From: Chitinophaga qingshengii
GTDB taxonomy: Bacteria > Bacteroidota > Bacteroidia > Chitinophagales > Chitinophagaceae
Direction of reading: 5' to 3'
Assembly: GCF_014529935.1 (NCBI RefSeq)
Contig: NZ_JACVFC010000001.1
Location: 62,001 to 126,000, forward strand
Length of the DNA stretch: 64,000 nucleotides
Every line of letters starts with the position of its first letter. The stretch's first letter is position 1. The notes under the pieces are model-generated. The model saw nothing but the letters and a program-made list of their open reading frames with translations. It did no database searches and had not been told where the DNA came from. Positions 1 to 9,253 of the stretch are shown here, one piece after another. A program made the position numbers and the translations under genes.

Positions 1-333
1 GATTTGTATGGTGAAGGGACTGTAAAACACCTTCCCGGTGGCGAGCATGCGAGATTCCAGGTTCCCGGTCAGCACCGCCTGGTCACCCGCATAAAATTTT
101 CCGGTGAACGCATAAGATATCGGTTCCACATGGCGGAACAGTTCTTCATAAAACAGGACCACTTCTTCTTTCGTGTTACGGTCTCTTATCCAGGGTGCCA
201 TTGCCTGATTGCCGGGTATACGCCATTCTACCTGGTCGGCCAGTAAATCCAGGTTAGCCTGGTAGTTTTTGGCGGAAATATTACCCAGGTATTTTTCTAC
301 TACTGCCTGTGTGGATGCTACTTGTGATTCCAT
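1..333 (-). CDS. SnoaL/NTF2-like protein (3' part cut by the window edge)
   Basis: An open frame of 111 codons begins at ATG 333 and runs off the left edge. The start reads MESQVASTQAVVEKYLGN, followed by WRIPGN and later residues typical of the cone-shaped SnoaL/NTF2 fold, a family that includes small isomerases, cyclases and proteins of unknown role. Only about 111 residues are visible of the usual 125-140. The gene lies directly downstream of a TetR gene on the same strand and has a 20-bp palindrome 16 bp before its start which also occurs before the tetR gene, so it is the likely regulated target. The substrate cannot be inferred. Confidence 0.75.
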   Translation of the reverse strand, partial: MESQVASTQAVVEKYLGNISAKNYQANLDLLADQVEWRIPGNQAMAPWIRDRNTKEEVVLFYEELFRHVEPISYAFTGKFYAGDQAVLTGNLESRMLATGKVFYSPFTIQI

Positions 334-348
334 ATATGTGAAGTTTAT

Positions 349-368
349 TTTAAACCGATCGTTTCAAA
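349..368. promoter_or_regulatory. TetR operator candidate, copy 1
   Basis: Read on the minus strand the site is TTTGAAACGATCGGTTTAAA, a near-perfect palindrome centred on CGATCG. The same arrangement recurs at 979-998 before the tetR gene. It overlaps a TTTG that could serve as the -33 box of the NTF2-like gene; the matching -7 box (TAAACTTC, 347-340) is weak. Two copies of one palindrome, one before the regulator and one before its neighbour, is the usual layout of a TetR autoregulated pair. Confidence 0.6.
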
Positions 369-382
369 ATAAGGCAAAAAAA

Positions 383-961
383 TTATCGTCTCAGGGAACT
401 GATTAAAAAATCGACCATATCGTTTACTTCCTGTTTGTTGCCCGAAAGGATATACCGCATATGAAAGCTGTTGCAGCTGGAGAGGATATAACGGGCAAGC
501 ATATCCGGTGCAAATCCGGGTTTCAGTTCCCCGGCATCTATAGCCCGGATAATCAGCTCCTCGAAAATAGCTTCCAGTGCGGCGGCGTTTTTCTTAATAA
601 AGGATGCCACAGCAGGTTCGTCATTGCCCAGTTCAAAGATGGTGCGAACAATCAGGCAGGCTTTGCGGTCTTTATAGGTTTGTTCAGCTACGTCGCGTAT
701 TGTGAAAGCCAGCGCTTCAAAGGGTGAAACGATGTTTTTTCCCGCGCGGCGGTATTGTTCTGTTTTCAGCACGGCATAATTCTCCAGGCATTTCAGGAAG
801 AGCTCCTGCTTATTGCCAAAGGAATTGTAAACGCTGCTGCGGTTGAGTCCCATCCTGTCCACAATATCATGAATGGAAGTGGCATGGTATCCCTTTTCCC
901 AAAACAGGTTCCGGGCTTGTTCCAGCTTTTCTTCATAATCAAATTCTTTATTCCTCGGCAT
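383..961 (-). CDS. TetR/AcrR family transcriptional regulator
   Basis: A 192-residue protein starting MPRNKEFDYEEKLEQARNLF when read from ATG 961. Residues about 10-56 form the TetR helix-turn-helix (TSIHDIVDRMGLNRSSVYNSF), and the rest is a helical ligand-binding domain with TetR_C-like features. An in-frame start at 997 would be 12 codons longer, but it lies inside the operator and promoter elements, so 961 is preferred. The probable -7 box TACCTTTG (973-966) ends four bases before this ATG, which suggests a leaderless mRNA. The protein probably represses itself and the NTF2-like gene downstream. The ligand is unknown. Confidence 0.88.
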   Translation of the reverse strand: MPRNKEFDYEEKLEQARNLFWEKGYHATSIHDIVDRMGLNRSSVYNSFGNKQELFLKCLENYAVLKTEQYRRAGKNIVSPFEALAFTIRDVAEQTYKDRKACLIVRTIFELGNDEPAVASFIKKNAAALEAIFEELIIRAIDAGELKPGFAPDMLARYILSSCNSFHMRYILSGNKQEVNDMVDFLISSLRR

Positions 962-965
962 GAGG

Positions 966-998
966 CAAAGGTAAATGTTTTGAAACGATTGTTCCAAA
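966..998 (-). promoter_or_regulatory. tetR promoter with embedded operator, copy 2
   Basis: On the minus strand a TTTG (998-995) is followed after 21 bp by TACCTTTG (973-966), matching the Bacteroidota -33 / -7 consensus TTTG-(19-21)-TAnnTTTG. The palindrome at 979-998, TTTGGAACAATCGTTTCAAA on this strand, covers the -33 box and much of the spacer, so bound repressor would block polymerase. It matches the palindrome at 349-368 in most positions. Confidence 0.6.
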
Positions 999-1330
999 TC
1001 AAATATTTGTTGTGTTCAGGTGGGAAGCAAACCGTTGAAAGGCACCTTCGTTTTCTGCCAAAGTTGCAGTTTAGGGATGTTGTCAAGGGGAACGAAATAT
1101 GGCGGTCTTTCTTTCAAGGACTTCGAAAATGATCGTGCTTACAGGTAATGATTCGTTCAGGTTTAGGGGTGGCTGCGGTTCCGAGGGAGGGGATGCTTCG
1201 GCCCGAATCCCAGGGAAAGAAATGGAAATGGTGCTCGGGTAAAAGGGAATGCTTCGTTTCGGTATGGGGCACGATTGGGGCATCTGAGGAGGGAATGAGG
1301 CCGCTGGAAATTCAGGGAGCTACGTTACCA
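999..1330. other. Intergenic stretch without a recognised gene
   Basis: No convincing coding frame was found. Two GG-ATGCTTCG words (1191-1200 and about 1246-1256) form an imperfect direct repeat in a G-rich stretch. The right end carries the terminator of the PH-domain gene. Nothing else is recognised. Confidence 0.4.
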
Positions 1331-1361
1331 TTAAAAGAAAGCCGGCCTTTAGGCCGGCTTT
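1331..1361 (-). terminator. Rho-independent terminator of the PH-domain gene
   Basis: The arms AAAGCCGGCC (1338-1347) and GGCCGGCTTT (1352-1361) form a perfect 10-bp stem around a 4-base loop. On the minus strand it is followed by CTTTCTTTTAA, and it lies 9 bp beyond the stop codon at 1370. Confidence 0.8.
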
Positions 1362-1369
1362 CGAACAAG

Positions 1370-1867
1370 TTATTTTGCGATGTTGATGATACCGTTCATC
1401 GTTTTCACGAAGTCCTCCGAGCAGGAAGGGCTGATCACCCATTTACGGGAGCGCGATTCCACCAGGACAAGGTTTTGCCGGTTGGTGCACCAGCGCTGGT
1501 ATTTACCGATTTCGGCGGAGCGGTAGGTGCCGAGGTACCCGAAGATACCACCAATGCCCAGCATACGGCTGCTGGTACCCAGTTCCTCCTCGGTGATGCT
1601 GCGCAGCCGCACGATGTCATCAAACATGATGGTAATAGGAAACAGTGCTCTTTTGATCACCAGGCCTTCGGCGGTGATTTTATAATACCGGGGACTGAGG
1701 CAGGCTGCCACCAGGATGGCCGGTATCAGTATGAACAATAGTATACTGGTTTTTACCGCTTCATGATTCACATCGGTGATCTGCCGGCATAAAATGACCA
1801 ACGTAATGATGATCGTGAGGTTTGTGATTATTTTGGAGTTATCATCCAATGTTGCGGCGTATCTCAT
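1370..1867 (-). CDS. PH-domain-containing membrane protein
   Basis: This 165-residue protein has two hydrophobic helices (about residues 14-28 and 39-58). After them the sequence PRYYKITAEGLVIKR starts a bacterial PH-like fold (bPH family), with the typical continuation FDDIVRLRSI and a tryptophan-containing end near KWVISPS. Such proteins sit in the cytoplasmic membrane with the PH domain in the cytoplasm; their ligands are mostly unknown. The start ATG at 1867 is the first in the frame. It is separate from the thiamine-binding protein gene upstream and has its own terminator. Confidence 0.7.
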   Translation of the reverse strand: MRYAATLDDNSKIITNLTIIITLVILCRQITDVNHEAVKTSILLFILIPAILVAACLSPRYYKITAEGLVIKRALFPITIMFDDIVRLRSITEEELGTSSRMLGIGGIFGYLGTYRSAEIGKYQRWCTNRQNLVLVESRSRKWVISPSCSEDFVKTMNGIINIAK

Positions 1868-1914
1868 AAGTCCTGTCCTTTGGTTGCAGAGAAAGATAGA
1901 GAAATTTAATTATA

Positions 1915-2211
1915 TCAGGAATCATACTTGCCTGTTTTTTCTTCGATGGTGACATCCTGATCTTTTTTTATCTGCATTTTTATATACACGAGCAGCTGTG
2001 ATGCACCCGCCTTAAAACACACTTCCTGTGTTTTACGCACTACTTCCATCAGCTCATCATAGGTACCTTCCATCACGGTTTCAAATGGACATACCCTGTA
2101 CTTAACACCCGAATCACGGATCACCGCGATGGCTTCATCCACTACGGCATATACTTCTTCGGAAGGCACGGACGGCAGGATCTGCAGGGCTAAATTAATC
2201 TTATGACTCAT
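1915..2211 (-). CDS. MTH1187 family thiamine-binding protein
   Basis: The 98-residue protein matches the small ferredoxin-like MTH1187/YkoF family (DUF77): INLALQILPSVPSEE at the start, then YRVCPFETVMEGTYDELMEVV and a C-terminal strand with LLVYIKMQIKKD. Family members bind thiamine or its hydroxymethylpyrimidine part in the cytoplasm. The length fits the family. An AT-rich gap of about 240 bp without recognised elements separates it from the GNAT-nitrilase gene on the same strand. No thiamine pyrophosphate riboswitch was seen in that gap. Confidence 0.8.
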   Translation of the reverse strand: MSHKINLALQILPSVPSEEVYAVVDEAIAVIRDSGVKYRVCPFETVMEGTYDELMEVVRKTQEVCFKAGASQLLVYIKMQIKKDQDVTIEEKTGKYDS

Positions 2212-2453
2212 CTCTTTATCTTTAATTTATAATTTGATTATCAATATTTTATAAACATCTATCTACAACAACACTTAAAGCAAAAAGCAAATGAAGATAC
2301 ATCATAATTCATGGAAGATGATAAAAACTTGTCCTTCAACCTTCAACCATCTCCCTAAATAATCTATACAATCATCTATATATCAATAAAATATAAAAAT
2401 CATCATCAAGTAATTATCTAACTAAAAAAGCAATAAAATGCAGGTCTTCTACC

Positions 2454-3968
2454 CTACTTTTTAATCACTTTATAGAGATCATTTCGTATATCCTTCATCG
2501 TTTGTACACTGCCAAATGCATGCAGTTCCTTCAGCAACACCAAATCAATATCTGCTACGACCACCATCTCGGTATTGGGTGTCGACTCCGCCTTTATACC
2601 CGTTACCGGGAAGTTAAAATCGGAAGGTGTAAATACACAGGATTGTGCATATTGCAGGTCCATATTATTTACTTTCGGCAGGTTGCCTACACTGCCTGCG
2701 ATGGCAACATAACATTCATTTTCAATCGCTCTGGCCTGGGCACAGAAACGGACACGGTTATACGCATGTTGGGTATCGGTCATAAACGGCACAAACAAAA
2801 TCTGCATGCCCTGTTCGGCCAGGATACGGGAAGGCTCCGGAAACTCCACATCATAACAGATCTGTATACCTATCTTGCCGCAGTCGGTATCAAATACCTT
2901 GATCTCTGAACCTCCCTTCATCCCCCAGGCGGATACTTCCCCCGGTGTAGGATGGATCTTGATATACTGTTCCCAGGTACCGTCGCGCCGGCACAGGTAA
3001 GAAATATTATACAGCACCTCATCGATCACGATAGGCATACTGCCGGAAATGATGTTCACATTATATGACACCGCATGCTCCAGGAACCGGTCGCGGATGG
3101 TTTCTGTATACTTGGTTACCCCGCGGATGGCGCCCGCCGGGTCCAGCTGGTTAAATTCCCCCATCAGCGGCGCATTAAACAGCTCGGGGAACACTACAAA
3201 GTCCGACCCGTAATCACTCACGGCATCAATGAAAAACTCCACCTGCTGCATGACGGTCTCCAGACCACCGTAATCCCGCATTTGCCACTGTACCAGTCCA
3301 ATCCGTACGGTGGATTTATTATACCGGATGGTATCGCTGTCCTTCTCATAGTAAATATTGAACCACTGCAACAAGGTGGCGAACCCCTTGGAGGCCTCGT
3401 CATTGGGCAGGTAATTTTTCAGTATCTTCTTTACCGTAAAATCGTTGGAGAACTGGAAGGTTAAAGTGGGATCATAAATCTCCTTATCCTGTACCTTTTC
3501 AATATACTCCCTGGGTGACAGTTTGTCGGCATACTTTTCATAATTGGGAATACGGCCACCGGCTACAATCCCTTCCAGGTTCAGCTGCTCACAAAGTGTT
3601 TTGCGGGCATCGTACAGTCTGCGGGCCAATCGCCTTCCCCGGAAATCCGGGTGCACAAACACCTCTATACCATACAGGATGTCTCCCTTGGGGTTGTGGG
3701 TGCTAAAGGTGTAATAGCCGGTAATCTGCTCATAGGTGTGATTGTCACCGAACTTGTCATAATCCACGATGATTGACAAGGCACAACCTACCACCCGGCC
3801 ATTAACGGTAATGGCTATCTGTCCTTCGGGGAACAACTTGATTAACCGCTGGATGGTGCTTTCGCCCCAGTAACTTCCCGCCATATCGGGATAGGCAGAT
3901 ACCATAGATTCCCGGAGGTCCAGGTAATCGGCAGCAGTAATATTTCTGATTTCAACTGTTTCTGACAT
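2454..3968 (-). CDS. GNAT acetyltransferase - carbon-nitrogen hydrolase fusion
   Basis: Two domains are joined in 504 residues. Residues 1 to about 200 are a GNAT N-acetyltransferase (acetyl-CoA loop near FRGRRLARRLYDARK). Residues about 222-504 are a nitrilase-superfamily amidohydrolase with the expected catalytic Glu262 (FPELF), Lys337 (IKIHP) and Cys371 (QICYDVEFPE). The order GNAT then nitrilase is a known bifunctional architecture, so the fusion is not an assembly error. The substrate is not known; an amide or omega-amide hydrolysis coupled to acyl transfer is plausible. The gene is divergent from the glycosyltransferase at 4122. Confidence 0.88.
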   Translation of the reverse strand: MSETVEIRNITAADYLDLRESMVSAYPDMAGSYWGESTIQRLIKLFPEGQIAITVNGRVVGCALSIIVDYDKFGDNHTYEQITGYYTFSTHNPKGDILYGIEVFVHPDFRGRRLARRLYDARKTLCEQLNLEGIVAGGRIPNYEKYADKLSPREYIEKVQDKEIYDPTLTFQFSNDFTVKKILKNYLPNDEASKGFATLLQWFNIYYEKDSDTIRYNKSTVRIGLVQWQMRDYGGLETVMQQVEFFIDAVSDYGSDFVVFPELFNAPLMGEFNQLDPAGAIRGVTKYTETIRDRFLEHAVSYNVNIISGSMPIVIDEVLYNISYLCRRDGTWEQYIKIHPTPGEVSAWGMKGGSEIKVFDTDCGKIGIQICYDVEFPEPSRILAEQGMQILFVPFMTDTQHAYNRVRFCAQARAIENECYVAIAGSVGNLPKVNNMDLQYAQSCVFTPSDFNFPVTGIKAESTPNTEMVVVADIDLVLLKELHAFGSVQTMKDIRNDLYKVIKK

Positions 3969-4024
3969 ATATCTATTTTTCTTGTATTAATTTAACCTTT
4001 TGTGACCGGATAAAGTTTATTTGT

Positions 4025-4038
4025 ATGAACCGGTTCAT
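4025..4038. promoter_or_regulatory. 14-bp perfect palindrome in a divergent promoter region
   Basis: ATGAACCGGTTCAT is a perfect palindrome midway between the starts of the GNAT-nitrilase gene (3968) and the glycosyltransferase gene (4122). It could be an operator acting on one or both. No regulator is adjacent. Confidence 0.3.
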
Positions 4039-4121
4039 TTTATTTACTTTGCATTCCATTCAATTTTACCCATCCCTCCTCTGGACGACCTTCCTTTTTT
4101 AGTTACCTACTGGTATTTATC

Positions 4122-5327
4122 ATGATGTCTGTTTATAACCGGGATATTGTTATCGTGGGCTTACAACCCTGGTACACCAAAATTGGCAGCAACTGCAAAA
4201 GTCTCGCTGCCGAATTTTCCAAACACAACAGGGTATTGTACGTCAACGCCCCCATAGACCGTCGTACTGCTTTCAATCGTCATGCCGGCGAGGAAATCGA
4301 TCACCATAAGGCGGTCATCAGCGGGAAAGCGCCTTCCCTGGTGCAGATCAGTGACAATATGTGGAATCTTTATCCCACTTCCGTTATCGAATCCATCAAC
4401 TGGTTGCCGTTCACTTCTCTGTTTTCTGCGTTTAACCGGGTCAACAACCAGCGCTTTGCCCGTAACATCCGAAAGGCTATACAGCAACTGGATTTTAAAA
4501 ACGTGATCCTGTTTAATGACAATGATATTTTCCGCAGCTTCTATCTGAAAGAGCTGTTACAGCCGTCGGTCTATATCTACTACAGCCGCGACAACATCCT
4601 GGCGGTAGACTACTGGCGCAGGCACGGTCAAACACTGGAACCAAAACATATCGCCAAAGCTGACATCGGCGTAGCCAATTCCCTGTATCTGACGGAACGT
4701 TTAAAAAAGTATAATCCGGAAAGTTATTATATCGGTCAGGGTTGTAACCTGGAGCTGTTTAACCCCATGCATGTGAAAGCAACGCCGGCGGACATTGCTC
4801 ATCTGAAAGGTCCTGTTATCGGTTATGTAGGCGCCCTGACAAGTTTAAGACTGGATATTCCCCTGCTGGTCAATCTGGCATCAGAGCAGCGGGACTGGAA
4901 TTTTGTGCTGGTAGGCCACGAAGATGAAGATTTTAAAAAGTCGGCATTACACGGACTACCCAACGTTCACTTTACCGGCGGCAAGCCGATGGCAGAACTC
5001 CCGGCTTATGTGCATGCATTTGATGTATGCATTAATCCGCAGGTAGTCAACGATCTTACCATTGGCAACTATCCCCTGAAAGTAGATGAATACCTGGCTA
5101 TGGGCAAGCCCGTCGTCGCCACCCGTACGCCTACCATGAAAATGTTTGAGGAACAGGTATACCTGGCGGAAGATCTGACCTCCTATCTGGTACAGTTAAA
5201 AACGGCCCTTGAAAGCAACCCTGCAGCACATGCCGCGAACCGCAGGGCCTTTGCGCTCACCCATACCTGGGAGAACTCCGCTGCTGCGCTATATGAGGCC
5301 ATTCAGACTTATGAAGCCCGTCTATAA
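4122..5327 (+). CDS. Glycosyltransferase, GT4-like (TuaH type)
   Basis: The 401-residue protein opens with RDIVIVGLQPWYTKIGSN, a Rossmann-like N-terminal strand, and carries a C-terminal GT-B half with GPVIGYVGALTSLRLD and the nucleotide-sugar-binding region PLKVDEYLAMGKPVVATRTP. It probably adds a sugar to a lipid-linked exopolysaccharide precursor on the cytoplasmic side. Donor and acceptor are unknown. ATG ATG at 4122 offers two starts one codon apart. Its stop codon overlaps that of the convergent surface-protein gene by six bases (5322-5327). Confidence 0.82.
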   Translation: MMSVYNRDIVIVGLQPWYTKIGSNCKSLAAEFSKHNRVLYVNAPIDRRTAFNRHAGEEIDHHKAVISGKAPSLVQISDNMWNLYPTSVIESINWLPFTSLFSAFNRVNNQRFARNIRKAIQQLDFKNVILFNDNDIFRSFYLKELLQPSVYIYYSRDNILAVDYWRRHGQTLEPKHIAKADIGVANSLYLTERLKKYNPESYYIGQGCNLELFNPMHVKATPADIAHLKGPVIGYVGALTSLRLDIPLLVNLASEQRDWNFVLVGHEDEDFKKSALHGLPNVHFTGGKPMAELPAYVHAFDVCINPQVVNDLTIGNYPLKVDEYLAMGKPVVATRTPTMKMFEEQVYLAEDLTSYLVQLKTALESNPAAHAANRRAFALTHTWENSAAALYEAIQTYEARL

Positions 5328-8300
5328 TTTCAGCAGACGGCCTACCCATTTATAGTCGGTATCTGTACCTCTTACCTCTATGAAGTAGAGGCCTGTACCC
5401 GGCATGCTGAAATCGATGCTGGTAGAGAAAACCCCATCCATCTGAAACATGAATTGTTTCACGACCAGGCCCGTGCTGCTATAGATAGTAATCCTGCCGT
5501 TTTTAAGGGCGTTATTCCTGATTTTAAGCATCGCGCTGCCATTACCCATTATTCTGTTAGGATACAGGCTAACGCTGTCCTCATCATTATCAGGTACGTC
5601 AGGGTCCACCACGGTGACCGTTTTGACGGCACTGGCGGACAGGCCTTCATTGTCAGTAACCGTTAACCGGAAAACGTACACCCCTCTCTGCAGTCCGCTG
5701 GCAGTGGCTTTAGCGGCATTAGCGCCGACAATATTGGCATTGGAAGGACCGCTTACCTGCGCCCAGTTGTACTGCGTGATGGTACCGTCCGGATCAAATG
5801 ATGCCGTTCCATCCAGGATAACGATTGACACCACTTTTTCATCGGGACCGGCATTGGCTACCGGCGGACGGTTGGTGCCCGGCGGTGGTAAAACGGTAAT
5901 GGTTACACGCGCAGAGGACGAGGCGCCGCCGTTGTCTGTTACCGTCAGTTGAAATACATAGGTACCCGCTACCAGGTTGGTAACGGTGGTAGTGGCCGTG
6001 GCGGGGCTATTGATAGTACCTCCGTTGGGGCCGCTTATCTTTTCCCATTTCCAGGCAGTGATTGTGCCATCTGTATCGCGGGAAGCGCTGCCATCGAGCG
6101 TAACGCTGCCGGCGGGTGCCGTAATCGTTTGATCACTGCCGGCGTTAGCGATGGGAGGTTGGTTGGAGCCGGGAGTACCTGTCACCGTCACCGTTACCGT
6201 GGTAGTGACCTGCGTACCCGCGTTATTGGTGACGGTTAACTGAAACACATATACGCCCTGTACCAGTCCACCGGCGCTGGTATTGCTGGAAATTTTATCG
6301 TCCAGCGTACTGGCGGAGGGTCCGCTGAGTTGTTTCCATTCATAGCCGGTAATGATACCGTCGGGATCATAGGAACTGCTGGCATCCAGCTGCACCGAAT
6401 TAGTGGGCAGGGACACCTTCAGGTTGTTATTGGTAACGATCACCGGCGGCCTGGCTGCGGCAGCCCGGACTGTTACAGTTACCAGGTCCGTTGCACGGAG
6501 TCCTTTATCGTCTGTCACCGTTAGCTGAAAGATATAGGCGCCAGCGGTAAGCCCGGTTACCGTTGTAACCGCCTGTCCTGCGCTGGTAATGGTTCCTGTA
6601 GGCGGACCGCTGATCTTTTTCCAGCTATAGCCGGTGAGAGTACCATCGGCATCCGAAGAAGCAGAACCGTCCAGCTGTACAGTGTTGACCGGCAGGGAGA
6701 TAAACAGGTCTTTGCCCGCATTGGCGGCGGGGACTATATTGGCAGTACCATTTTTGAATTCATAGGCGCCCACATCGTATTTGCCATCTTGTGGACGGAG
6801 GGTGTTTTCCAGGTCGGTGGTCAGGCCCAGGTCGGTCATATCGCGCCCGGCATTGATAGCCTTAGAACCGGCCACCAGGCGAAAATTGCCATTGGGGGCG
6901 TCGCCGATGCCTGCGTCGGCGGGTGTTTTAAAATTCAGGTTATTGTTAAAATCGAACTTTATGGGATTGGCTCCTTTGATGTAATAGCCGGTCTGCGGGT
7001 AATCCCATTGGGTACCGTTGGCAATCACGAGGTTGTTGTACACCTTATGTCCGATCGTCGTTTTGTCCGCATAAATCTTGATACCGTTTACCCCTGTATT
7101 GTACACCGTATTATTATAGATATAAGCCGTTGCCGGTTCAAACACTATTTTATCGATAGCATTGATACCCTCGTAGGTAATATTGGAAACTACGTTATTG
7201 TAGACGGTATTGATACCGGAGCCGAAGATCTGGATACCGGGATTATAGCCTTTATCGACACGGTTGTTGTAGATATTCAGGGTACTGCCGCCGCCGCTCA
7301 TGATACCATATCCATGCGCACTATTGCGGGCTACCGCATAATTTACCACGCGGTTGTTATACACCTTGTTGGTTCCAAGATCAGTCATGGAGATTTGTAT
7401 CCCATCACTGCCCATATTTTCCAGGTCGTTGTTATATACTTCGAGGTTCTGGATATGATGGGATTTCATATCCTGGCAGCTGCCACTGGAGTAGAGATAA
7501 TGGGTGTTGCCGATATAAAAACCTTCCCAGGTGGAGTTACGGCAAAGCAGATCATGGATTTTGATGTTTTTCATCAGGAAAGATCCTTCCCACCATTCGG
7601 GATGATCGCAGCTTTGTAACGTTTTTGCCTGTACGAACATGCTGGCATCGTGTACATATATATGATGCACATCGAAGTCGGTAGATCCGTCCCCGAAATA
7701 AAGGCCAAACATTTTTTCCCCTTTCTGGTTGGTACCGTTTACATCGAAGCCATATTGCAGACTGGCGTCACCGTTACCCTCCAGCTTAAAGTAGCTGCAG
7801 GTGGAGAGTACAAAAGCTGCCGCAGTAGCAGTACTGTTGACCCCTACCCTTACCAGGCCGCCACAATTGGTAATAACAACTGGTTTATTGCTGGTACCCG
7901 TTAGTTTACTGAATTGTATATAATCGTAATCACCGGCGGGGATGCAAAGCGTATCACCCGGGTTGATTTTCAGTTGGTTCATGGCGTCCGTATAGTAGAT
8001 GCCGTTACCCCGGTTGGGTTTTACCTCAATCCGTTTGTTGCCCGGCGGTGGCGGCGTTACGCCATTGAGTGCATAGGATAACAGCCATTCATATACGTTT
8101 TGCCCCGTGGCAGGATCTTTATAGGCGGGGTTGTAGGCCTGCGACCAGGCGTCATGGCCACTGACATCGAAGATGGTCAGTTTAGCCGGCGGTGTCGGAG
8201 CAGGTACGGTGCTATTGATTTTATTGACCCAGTCGATAGACCATTGTGGATTGACCGTTGGATCGATCTTGTTATGAAAAGCCCACACCGGTGTATGATT

Positions 8301-8987
8301 AGCGGCGATAACCGCCGGTAGTTCGGGCCGGTCATTCACATTGTAGGCGCCGCATACCATGGCAGCCGCAGCATATTGTTTGGCCTGCGAAGGATTTTCA
8401 GAGATCACTCCCCAGGCTACACCACCACCCATACTCAGACCGGAAACATATATCCTGTTGGGATCGATACGATATTTGGTTTTCAGGTATGCCAGTAGTT
8501 TATGTACATCGTCTGAACCAGGCCATTTAATAAATTGGGGAGAGATCACGATAAAAGAAAAACGCTGACCGTTCACCGAAAAAGAAGCAGGAAATTTTCC
8601 TTCCTTAATAAGCCGGGGAATACCATTATTAGCTACCCCTGACAAGGGTCGCGGCATATTGGGATTATTCGCATCATATTGCAGCTCACCTACTCCATGG
8701 CAAAAGATAATTAACGGGTAATTATTATTGTTGCTGTTATAATCCTGCGGTAGCGCTTCCAGGTAGCCTGCTACGTTATTGACGGTTTGAGCAGCAAGCG
8801 GCACTTCCACCTGTTGTGCGGATACTGGTAATACAAAGGATAAAATGAGCAGGCACACAACAGCCTTTCTGAGTAATGTGTAGCGTTTCTTCACCGGACA
8901 ACGGCTTTTCGTAAAAAATGGTTGTCTATTGCGTTTCAATGGGGCGACGATTCCATAGTTATCCCGGGCGGAGACCTGCAATAGCAT
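5322..8987 (-). CDS. Secreted esterase / beta-helix / PKD protein with T9SS sorting domain
   Basis: With ATG 8987 the protein has 1221 residues. A signal peptide lies unusually deep (about residues 32-58, KKRYTLLRKAVVCLLIL to VSAQ); a GTG at 8894 would put it at the N-terminus and may be the true start. A PHB-depolymerase-like alpha/beta-hydrolase follows, with Ser185 (GLSMGGG) and His278 (SGHDAW). Next come a right-handed parallel beta-helix with YNN repeats (about 340-740), four PKD domains (about 755-1130; PPVANAGPD-type starts) and a T9SS type A sorting domain starting near LYPNR. A TATATTTG -7 box is at 9022-9015. It is probably attached to the cell surface and acts on acylated or uronate-containing polysaccharide. 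Confidence 0.87.
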   Translation of the reverse strand: MLLQVSARDNYGIVAPLKRNRQPFFTKSRCPVKKRYTLLRKAVVCLLILSFVLPVSAQQVEVPLAAQTVNNVAGYLEALPQDYNSNNNNYPLIIFCHGVGELQYDANNPNMPRPLSGVANNGIPRLIKEGKFPASFSVNGQRFSFIVISPQFIKWPGSDDVHKLLAYLKTKYRIDPNRIYVSGLSMGGGVAWGVISENPSQAKQYAAAAMVCGAYNVNDRPELPAVIAANHTPVWAFHNKIDPTVNPQWSIDWVNKINSTVPAPTPPAKLTIFDVSGHDAWSQAYNPAYKDPATGQNVYEWLLSYALNGVTPPPPGNKRIEVKPNRGNGIYYTDAMNQLKINPGDTLCIPAGDYDYIQFSKLTGTSNKPVVITNCGGLVRVGVNSTATAAAFVLSTCSYFKLEGNGDASLQYGFDVNGTNQKGEKMFGLYFGDGSTDFDVHHIYVHDASMFVQAKTLQSCDHPEWWEGSFLMKNIKIHDLLCRNSTWEGFYIGNTHYLYSSGSCQDMKSHHIQNLEVYNNDLENMGSDGIQISMTDLGTNKVYNNRVVNYAVARNSAHGYGIMSGGGSTLNIYNNRVDKGYNPGIQIFGSGINTVYNNVVSNITYEGINAIDKIVFEPATAYIYNNTVYNTGVNGIKIYADKTTIGHKVYNNLVIANGTQWDYPQTGYYIKGANPIKFDFNNNLNFKTPADAGIGDAPNGNFRLVAGSKAINAGRDMTDLGLTTDLENTLRPQDGKYDVGAYEFKNGTANIVPAANAGKDLFISLPVNTVQLDGSASSDADGTLTGYSWKKISGPPTGTITSAGQAVTTVTGLTAGAYIFQLTVTDDKGLRATDLVTVTVRAAAARPPVIVTNNNLKVSLPTNSVQLDASSSYDPDGIITGYEWKQLSGPSASTLDDKISSNTSAGGLVQGVYVFQLTVTNNAGTQVTTTVTVTVTGTPGSNQPPIANAGSDQTITAPAGSVTLDGSASRDTDGTITAWKWEKISGPNGGTINSPATATTTVTNLVAGTYVFQLTVTDNGGASSSARVTITVLPPPGTNRPPVANAGPDEKVVSIVILDGTASFDPDGTITQYNWAQVSGPSNANIVGANAAKATASGLQRGVYVFRLTVTDNEGLSASAVKTVTVVDPDVPDNDEDSVSLYPNRIMGNGSAMLKIRNNALKNGRITIYSSTGLVVKQFMFQMDGVFSTSIDFSMPGTGLYFIEVRGTDTDYKWVGRLLKL

Positions 8988-9253
8988 GGCCCGCAAGATA
9001 GAATTTTTATCCTACAAATATAAAAAATATTGAATATCTATTAGTTTTTAAATTAAATTATTAATAAATAAATCTTGTAGTAGATTGATTTTCATGAAAA
9101 ATTTTTATTTCCTGGAAGATGACTGGCATTTTATTTAACAAAAAATGTATCTTGCAGCCGAATTACACCATACCTCCATCAGTCAAACAGCACTGATCTT
9201 CACTTTATCTATATCCTGTTAAGAACCAACATAAAAGGTTTAATTGTTGATTC
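8988..9253. promoter_or_regulatory. Divergent AT-rich promoter region
   Basis: This gap separates the T9SS surface-protein gene (leftward) from the flippase gene (rightward). It is strongly AT-rich near 9030-9080. For the leftward gene a TATATTTG box at 9022-9015 matches TAnnTTTG, without a clear -33 partner. No perfect box was found for the rightward gene. Confidence 0.35.

Noticed and set aside
2454-3968. GNAT-nitrilase fusion as an assembly artefact
   Set aside because: The frame is continuous, both domains have intact motifs, and the architecture is an established bifunctional family.
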